Shown here one piece after another: positions 13,137-17,399 of a stretch of DNA of 17,399 bases. The translations under genes and the position numbers were made by a program. A model generated the notes under the pieces. It worked only from the letters and a program-made list of their open reading frames with translations, ran no database searches and had not been told where the DNA came from. Every line of letters begins with the position of its first letter. Positions within the stretch are counted from its first letter, which is position 1. The stretch is from assembly GCA_947036475.1 (NCBI GenBank), contig CAMQRG010000025.1:1-17399 (forward strand). Reading direction: 5' to 3'. Source of the DNA: an uncultured Clostridia bacterium (GTDB taxonomy: Bacteria > Bacillota > Clostridia > Lachnospirales > Anaerotignaceae).

Positions 13137-13973
13137 ATGGAAAAAATCAAGGAAAAGGAACGCCCTGCATATGCAGAATGGGGGAAATTCTGCTTTGTAC
13201 ACGCGCCGGCATGGGTCTGGGGTATAGCGCTTTTATGCTGTGCGGCAGAAATCTTTGTTTCATATCTGGTGGAATACAGGCTTTACCAAGGTGTTTTAAG
13301 GACAGGCACGATTCCATTTGCTGTATTTCTTATTATATTTCTTGCAATCGCATGGTACCAGAGTGAAATGAAGCCGCCAAAACCAACCCCATTGGATAAA
13401 ACAGAAAACCGGCTGAATCGTGTATTATATTTTCTGTATATTCCGCTTGGAATATATTTAGTTTTTTTGGGGCTTCGGGAACAATGGTCTTTTGTGCCCG
13501 CGTTTCAAATCATATTTCTGTTCCCGGCTCTCCTGCTTCCGCCAAAAATCACAAACCGGCTCAAGGCAGTGCATATGCTGATTTTTATTTATTGTCTTCT
13601 TCTGGCAGGGACGTTTGCCGGAGTTTTGGCGGCAGGATATATTTCCCAGCCGCATGCGGTGGAACTTTTGCAGGAACAGGGCTATGAAAACATCGCTTTT
13701 CAGGAAGTTCAAAAAGGAGAATATCTGGCGGACGATATACCGGACAATGCTTTTTTGCCGGAGGATATGGAAACGCCTGTCTACCTTTTTTCCGCGGAAA
13801 AGGGCGGGGAACTCTGGGCGGCAGCGGTCAGCCCTGTGCGCGGGATAATCATCGGGGAAATGCCCGCGCCGGAGGGCTCGGAAATCAGGAAATGGCTGGA
13901 CCCTCAAACCCTGGACTTTTATTATAAACGCTGGGACGGTGATATCGTAACTTATGAAATGAAACTGGAATAA
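13137..13973 (+). CDS. Five-helix membrane protein, paralog B
   Basis: A 278-aa paralog of the preceding gene, 14 nt downstream, with AGGAGGGG 5-6 nt before ATG 13137. Hydrophobic segments include WVWGIALLCCAAEIFVSYL, GTIPFAVFLIIFLAIAW, VLYFLYIPLGIYLVFLGL, FQIIFLFPALLLP and LIFIYCLLLAGTFAGVLAAG. The soluble domain (HAVELLQEQGYENIAFQE, ADDIPDNAFLPED, LFSAEKGGELWAAAVSP, RGIIIGEMPAP) matches paralog A closely, also in DNA (about 13000-13070 versus 13790-13860). The membrane part is much less similar. It has an extra C-terminus, LDFYYKRWDGDIVTYEMKLE. Last gene of the operon, followed by the terminator at 13986. Confidence 0.86.
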   Translation: MEKIKEKERPAYAEWGKFCFVHAPAWVWGIALLCCAAEIFVSYLVEYRLYQGVLRTGTIPFAVFLIIFLAIAWYQSEMKPPKPTPLDKTENRLNRVLYFLYIPLGIYLVFLGLREQWSFVPAFQIIFLFPALLLPPKITNRLKAVHMLIFIYCLLLAGTFAGVLAAGYISQPHAVELLQEQGYENIAFQEVQKGEYLADDIPDNAFLPEDMETPVYLFSAEKGGELWAAAVSPVRGIIIGEMPAPEGSEIRKWLDPQTLDFYYKRWDGDIVTYEMKLE

Positions 13974-13985
13974 TGCCGGACTGTG

Positions 13986-14015
13986 CCGCAGGATAAAATC
14001 CTGCGGTATTTTTTT
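13986..14015 (+). terminator. Terminator of the glycosylase-membrane protein operon
   Basis: CCGCAGGAT-AAA-ATCCTGCGG is a perfect 9-bp stem followed by TATTTTTTT, 12 nt after the stop of paralog B. Confidence 0.93.
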
Positions 14016-14090
14016 ACATTGACGTGATTTATGCAATATTACCATAATATTTCAGTTATTTATCTTTTTTATGACATTTTTTGCTATTTG

Positions 14091-14119
14091 TTGATTCCGC
14101 CTGCACTTTCCTTTATACT
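14091..14119 (+). promoter_or_regulatory. Promoter of the stalk-paralog array
   Basis: TTGATT (14091-14096), 17 nt, TATACT (14114-14119), about 65 nt before the first stalk-paralog ATG. The three genes that follow have short gaps (43 and 21 nt) and no terminator between them, so this may drive all three. Confidence 0.72.
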
Positions 14120-14183
14120 ATTTTGTAGTTGCATAATAATTTACAGCAGAAAATCAGCAAAATAAACAAAAAGGGGGAAACTT

Positions 14184-15077
14184 ATGAAAAAGAATATATT
14201 TGTAATTTCTTTACTGGGTGCGATAGCTTTGGGGACGTTCCCAGTTTCCGCAGAAAACGGCACAAAGGAGATTTCTGCGTCCTTCCGGAACATTAAAGTC
14301 GTTGCAGACGGCAGACAGCTTTCCATGACTGCTGAACCGTTCCTATACAATGGTACAGTATATCTGCCTGTCCGCGCGGTGGGCGAAGCAGTCAATATGG
14401 ATATTTCGTGGGATAACGCCAGCAATACTGTCAGGCTGGACACTCCGCCGCCGAGGCTCATTGTTGACCCAAGAGCGGAGGAGCGGACAGATTTTGCACT
14501 GAGCGTCACACCCTCCGGTAAAAAGGAGCGTACAGCAATTTTTCAGGTTACTGAAAGCGGGGACGTAGCCATGCCGCCGTATACGCTCTATTATTATGGG
14601 CTATCCGAGGTTTCCGTCACGCTGGACGGCCAGACGCTCCCGCTGGCGGAGGCTATGCAAAGCGGGCTGATTACCCCTGACGATATTTTGCGAAAGGGCT
14701 GGCAGGATTTTCAAAATAAGGAAATCGTGGGCTATATCTATCGAGACGGCGGGAGCCAGAATTATTTTTACGAAGGCTTCAATATCATTAAATATAATGA
14801 ATTATCGGGAAGCCATGATTTTTACATCTGCCCTCCGGATACGGATATCGAACTTCATGACCAATTTCAGAATCAATATTCCAAATTTCAATCTGTGCAG
14901 GACGTACTGGACTACTACAAGTCCTTCGCAATGCTCACAGAACGTTCAAAACGACGTTCCATTTATTGGGAAGGAATGGATATGATTTACGCAGTCTGCA
15001 ACCGCGACGGCACGCCGCCGGAAGAAGCATATGAGGCTATCCGACAGCTTGCGGAGCTTTGCGGCGAACATTATTGA
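14184..15077 (+). CDS. Secreted stalk-domain protein, array copy 1
   Basis: A 297-aa exported protein. The signal peptide MKKNIFVISLLGAIALGTFP is predicted to be cut after VSA (23). A copper-amine-oxidase-N-like stalk module spans about 33-87 (VVADGRQLSMTAEPFLYNGTVYLPVRAV and WDNASNTVRL). A second conserved region (about 103-190) includes SVTPSGKKERTAIF, TLYYYGLSEVSVTLDGQTLPLAEA and DILRKGWQDFQNKEI. The final ~100 residues (KYNELSGSHDFYICPP onward) are the most divergent part of the family. No membrane anchor or cell-wall signal is visible. The function is unknown; stalk modules mostly occur in cell-surface proteins. AAAGGGGG lies 6-8 nt before ATG. Confidence 0.88.
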   Translation: MKKNIFVISLLGAIALGTFPVSAENGTKEISASFRNIKVVADGRQLSMTAEPFLYNGTVYLPVRAVGEAVNMDISWDNASNTVRLDTPPPRLIVDPRAEERTDFALSVTPSGKKERTAIFQVTESGDVAMPPYTLYYYGLSEVSVTLDGQTLPLAEAMQSGLITPDDILRKGWQDFQNKEIVGYIYRDGGSQNYFYEGFNIIKYNELSGSHDFYICPPDTDIELHDQFQNQYSKFQSVQDVLDYYKSFAMLTERSKRRSIYWEGMDMIYAVCNRDGTPPEEAYEAIRQLAELCGEHY

Positions 15078-15120
15078 AAACACTCATCAGTTGTGGTTTC
15101 ATTCAGAAAGGGGAAATATC

Positions 15121-16029
15121 ATGAAAAAGAAAGCATTTGTATTTTGTTTATTGGGTGCGATGGCTCTGGGGACGTGTCCCGTTTCCGCAGAGGACAGCAC
15201 GCGGGAAATCTCTGCGGCGTTTCGGGACATTAAAATCATTGTGGACGGAAAACAGCTTTCCACACCTGCCGAGCCTTTTATATACAACGGCACGACTTAC
15301 CTGCCCATACGTGCAGTCGGGGAGGCTGTCGGAAAAGAGGTTGCATGGGACAATGATACCAAAACCGTCACACTGACAACGCCGCCGCCCACCATAGAAG
15401 CAGACAGGGATATCAAAGGCAATCTGGATTTTGAAATAAGCATCACACCCTCGGGCAAAAAAGAACGGACGGAAATACTGCGGGTCAATGAAAGGTCAGG
15501 AAATGATACAAAATCGTACAGCCTGTATTATTACGGGCTTTCCGATGTTTCCATCACGATTGACGGGCAGACACTTCCGCTGGCACAGGCATTGCAGGAG
15601 GGGAAAGTCTTTCTGATAGATATTTTGCGAAAATGCATGCTCGAAGAAAAAAACGGTAATGCAACAGTCAGCGCTACCAGAGGCGATGGGGGTACATCGT
15701 TTTGGTGTAAAGATTATACCATTATGCAGCTTTATGCAATGTCGAGTCAAACGCCGCAAGATTTATATATCGGCTTTCCAGAAATGAAGATGACTGAATT
15801 GATAGAGTCGTATTATCCTCTTTTTGATTCTCCTACTGTTGAGTGGATTGTTGAGCATTATATAAATAATATAGCTTACTGGAAGAACACACCAGAACAA
15901 AAACAGGAGACTTTCGAGGAAGGACTGGCCAGAATAGAAGAAACTGCACACCTCTATGAACTGTCGGACGAGGAATTGCAGGAAACCCTGCAAAAGTATA
16001 AAGAAACGTGTAAAATGTATTTGCAATAA
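15121..16029 (+). CDS. Secreted stalk-domain protein, array copy 2
   Basis: A 302-aa paralog of copy 1. The signal peptide (MKKKAFVFCLLGAMALGTCP, cut after VSA) and stalk module (FIYNGTTYLPIRAVGEAVGK, WDNDTKTVTL) are almost identical to copy 3, but after DILRKCMLEEKNGN the protein departs from both siblings: the GWQD..NKEI motif is lost and the end (ESYYPLFDSPTVEWIVEHY ... TCKMYLQ) is its own. I start at ATG 15121 after AAAGGGG; the frame is open from 15031 but without a ribosome site. The LGTC in the signal peptide is a poor lipobox (Thr at -1) and copy 1 has Phe there, so I do not call it a lipoprotein. Confidence 0.88.
   Translation: MKKKAFVFCLLGAMALGTCPVSAEDSTREISAAFRDIKIIVDGKQLSTPAEPFIYNGTTYLPIRAVGEAVGKEVAWDNDTKTVTLTTPPPTIEADRDIKGNLDFEISITPSGKKERTEILRVNERSGNDTKSYSLYYYGLSDVSITIDGQTLPLAQALQEGKVFLIDILRKCMLEEKNGNATVSATRGDGGTSFWCKDYTIMQLYAMSSQTPQDLYIGFPEMKMTELIESYYPLFDSPTVEWIVEHYINNIAYWKNTPEQKQETFEEGLARIEETAHLYELSDEELQETLQKYKETCKMYLQ
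15197..15368 (+). repeat. 172-bp block identical to 16127-16298
   Basis: Positions 15197-15368 and 16127-16298 are identical base for base, at a constant offset of 930 bp. They encode the end of the leader region and nearly the whole stalk module of array copies 2 and 3. Sequence on both sides is similar but substituted, so the exact block points to recent duplication or gene conversion. Confidence 0.93.
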
Positions 16030-16050
16030 ACAGCAGAAAGGAGAATTTTC

Positions 16051-16944
16051 ATGAAAAAGAAAGCATTTGTATTTTGTTTATTAGGTGCGATGGTTCTGGG
16101 GACGTGTCCCGTTTCCGCGGAAGACGGCACGCGGGAAATCTCTGCGGCGTTTCGGGACATTAAAATCATTGTGGACGGAAAACAGCTTTCCACACCTGCC
16201 GAGCCTTTTATATACAACGGCACGACTTACCTGCCCATACGTGCAGTCGGGGAGGCTGTCGGAAAAGAGGTTGCATGGGACAATGATACCAAAACCGTTA
16301 CGCTGACGACCCCGCCGCCTGCCATAGAAGCAGACAGGGATACCATCGGCAATCTGGATTTTGAGTTGAGTGTCACACCTTCTGGAAAAAAGGAACGGGC
16401 GAAAATACTGCGGGTCAATGAGAAATCCGAAAAAGGTTCGCAGTCATACAGTTTGTATTATTACGGGCTTTCCGATGTTTCCATCACAATAGACGGGCAG
16501 ACACTCCCGCTGGCACAGGCATTGCAGGAGGGGAAACTCACGCCGCAGGATATTCTGCAAAAAGGCTGGCAGGATTTAGAAAATAAGGAAATTCGAGGCG
16601 GCGCATACAGGGACGGCGGAAGTGTGGATTATCTGTATGGAGATTTCACCATTATCAAATTCCACACAGTAGACGGGCTTCGGGATTTTTATATCGGTAT
16701 TCCCGAAATGGAACTAAATGCATTGGAAGACCAATATTATTCCTATTACAGATATATCTCTATTGAGGAAGTCATAAAGCACTATACATATCTCGTAACC
16801 AGCACAGAAAATGACCCTGAACGGAAAGACGACCTTTTTGAAGAAGGACTGGCTATCATGCAGGAAGTCGCGAAGCGCGACCATGTATCAGATGGAGAAT
16901 TGCAGGCGGCAATACAGAAATATCAGGAAATGTGCAGCAGATAA
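16051..16944 (+). CDS. Secreted stalk-domain protein, array copy 3
   Basis: A 297-aa paralog, 21 nt after copy 2, with AAAGGAG before ATG. The signal peptide and stalk module match copy 2 almost residue for residue, and residues 97-180 carry the shared SVTPSGKKER and SLYYYGLSDVSITIDGQTLPLAQAL. Unlike copy 2 it keeps QKGWQDLENKEI and YRDGGS as in copy 1, and its C-terminus (RDFYIGIPEMELNALEDQYY ... QKYQEMCSR) is distinct. The ending is weakly similar to copy 2 (FEEGLA, SDGEL/SDEEL, QKY). It is the last gene of the array; no strong terminator follows, only an AAATCCC/GGGATTT pairing near 16951-16986. Confidence 0.88.
   Translation: MKKKAFVFCLLGAMVLGTCPVSAEDGTREISAAFRDIKIIVDGKQLSTPAEPFIYNGTTYLPIRAVGEAVGKEVAWDNDTKTVTLTTPPPAIEADRDTIGNLDFELSVTPSGKKERAKILRVNEKSEKGSQSYSLYYYGLSDVSITIDGQTLPLAQALQEGKLTPQDILQKGWQDLENKEIRGGAYRDGGSVDYLYGDFTIIKFHTVDGLRDFYIGIPEMELNALEDQYYSYYRYISIEEVIKHYTYLVTSTENDPERKDDLFEEGLAIMQEVAKRDHVSDGELQAAIQKYQEMCSR
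16127..16298 (+). repeat. 172-bp block identical to 15197-15368
   Basis: Second member of the identical pair in copy 3 of the stalk array. A direct repeat of this length within 1 kb could recombine and delete or fuse the two genes. Confidence 0.93.
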
Positions 16945-17017
16945 AGCGACAAAATCCCTTGTTTTCCGAGAGGAATATAGGGGATTTCCCGTTTTCGGAC
17001 GTTACCCGAATTTTTCC

Positions 17018-17046
17018 TTGACAAACTGCCATGTCCCTGTTATCAT
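17018..17046 (+). promoter_or_regulatory. Promoter of the DUF4180-like gene
   Basis: TTGACA (17018-17023), 17 nt, TATCAT (17041-17046). The next gene starts at 17261; the distance is explained by the 161-bp palindromic insertion at 17081-17241. Otherwise 16945-17260 holds no gene I can support. Confidence 0.72.
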
Positions 17047-17080
17047 CATTCCTTACCCGGTATCTGCACCGCTGGACTTA

Positions 17081-17241
17081 GAACTTATCCATAAATAAGA
17101 TACGTGCAGATTGCGCAGTCAGATTTTTCGGCAGGCAAGGAGCTTTTTTGCAGGCGTACCGAGTGGTACGGCAAGGAAAAGCGACAAAGACTGCCGGAAA
17201 AGATGAAGCAAGATGTGCGTAGATAATTTACGGATAGGTTC
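17081..17241. mobile_element. MITE-like palindromic element
   Basis: A 161-bp element with terminal inverted repeats GAACTTATCC (17081-17090) and GGATAGGTTC (17232-17241), flanked on both sides by TTA (17078-17080 and 17242-17244), a possible 3-bp target duplication. The arms continue to pair imperfectly inward for about 55 nt (for example TCGGCAGGC against GACTGCCGG), and the centre has CGTACC-GAGT-GGTACG. It has no coding capacity. This is the form of a miniature inverted-repeat element moved by a transposase encoded elsewhere. Confidence 0.75.
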
Positions 17242-17260
17242 TTAATATAGGAGGGCAGTT

Positions 17261-17353
17261 ATGAATATTACAATCGTAAAACAGAATGGTACAGACATTG
17301 CAGTCATTTCCGGCGCAGAACTGGCAATTACGGACGCACAGTCAGCGTTGGAT
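17261..17353 (+). CDS. DUF4180-like protein, N-terminal fragment
   Basis: The first 31 codons (MNITIVKQNGTDIAVISGAE, then LAITDAQSALD) match what I recall of DUF4180 proteins, which begin with a short strand pair followed by a DxQSALDLM motif. The function of the family is not known. AGGAGG (17249-17254) lies 6 nt before ATG. The gene is cut by adapter sequence from 17354, so truncation is technical and not biological. The promoter lies on the far side of the palindromic insertion in the leader. Confidence 0.7.
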
Positions 17354-17399
17354 CTGTCTCTTATACACATCTGACGCTGCCGACGACTCCTTACGTGTA
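17354..17399. other. Illumina Nextera adapter (sequencing artefact)
   Basis: CTGTCTCTTATACACATCT (17354-17372) is the 19-bp Tn5 mosaic end. It continues with GACGCTGCCGACGA (17373-17386), the Nextera read-1 adapter complement, then CTCCTTAC (17387-17394), the reverse complement of the i5 index GTAAGGAG (S505), and GTGTA (17395-17399), the start of the P5 complement. None of this belongs to the organism. Confidence 0.98.

Noticed and set aside
15160..15195. Lipobox LGTC in array copies 2 and 3
   Set aside because: Thr before Cys is a poor lipobox, copy 1 has Phe instead of Cys, and a VSA signal-peptidase-I site follows three residues later.
17362..17370. Exact DnaA-box match TTATACACA
   Set aside because: It lies within the Tn5 mosaic end of the sequencing adapter, so it is not genomic.
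17354..17399. Tn5-like transposon end at the window edge
   Set aside because: The mosaic end is followed by Nextera adapter, index and P5 sequence, so it is library DNA and not a resident transposon.

Overview
The window looks like the chromosome of an anaerobic, endospore-forming Clostridia member (Lachnospiraceae/Anaerotignaceae type is my inference). The support is a YaaL (DUF2508)–BofA sporulation pair, the N-acetyl branch of diaminopimelate synthesis, chemotaxis genes, several copper-amine-oxidase-N-like 'stalk' proteins, and strong AGGAGG ribosome sites. The last 46 bases are not genomic: from 17354 the sequence is an Illumina Nextera adapter running into an i5 index, so the contig ends artificially inside a gene.

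Layout. 1-1459: the end of cheR and complete cheB, which together set receptor methylation in chemotaxis. 1460-1705: hairpin-rich spacer. 1706-3696: a two-gene unit (double zinc-ribbon membrane protein plus TPM-domain secreted protein) that shares a bidirectional terminator with a leftward secreted stalk-domain protein carrying long acidic repeats (3786-4823). 5028-5207: a small leftward Arc-type ribbon-helix-helix gene with its own promoter and candidate operators. 5353-6123: two hairpin-rich repeat arms in mirror orientation around one 77-aa orphan gene. 6170-8155: divergent M20 deacetylase and dapH, two steps of lysine/peptidoglycan diaminopimelate synthesis. 8439-9824: ankyrin-like gene, then yaaL-bofA.

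9885-11463 is the most unusual stretch. It holds nine exact DnaA-box consensus sites (TTATNCACA, either strand) in about 1.5 kb, in three groups before, inside and after a rhomboid protease gene. The first group lies at the predicted start of a short terminated transcript. The last group is followed by an AT-rich stretch. It could be an origin-like, DnaA-titrating or DnaA-controlled locus.

11540-13973 reads as one operon: a cysteine-free family-4-like uracil-DNA glycosylase, a Cdd1-type helix-hairpin-helix protein, and two tandem paralogous five-helix membrane proteins, ending in a strong terminator. 14184-16944 is a tandem array of three secreted stalk-domain paralogs; copies two and three share a 172-bp identical block but have diverged C-termini. 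17018-17353 is the promoter and start of a DUF4180-like gene whose leader contains a 161-bp MITE-like palindromic insertion.

No tRNA, rRNA, CRISPR array or transposase gene was seen. All boundaries and family calls come from reading the sequence; no database search was run.
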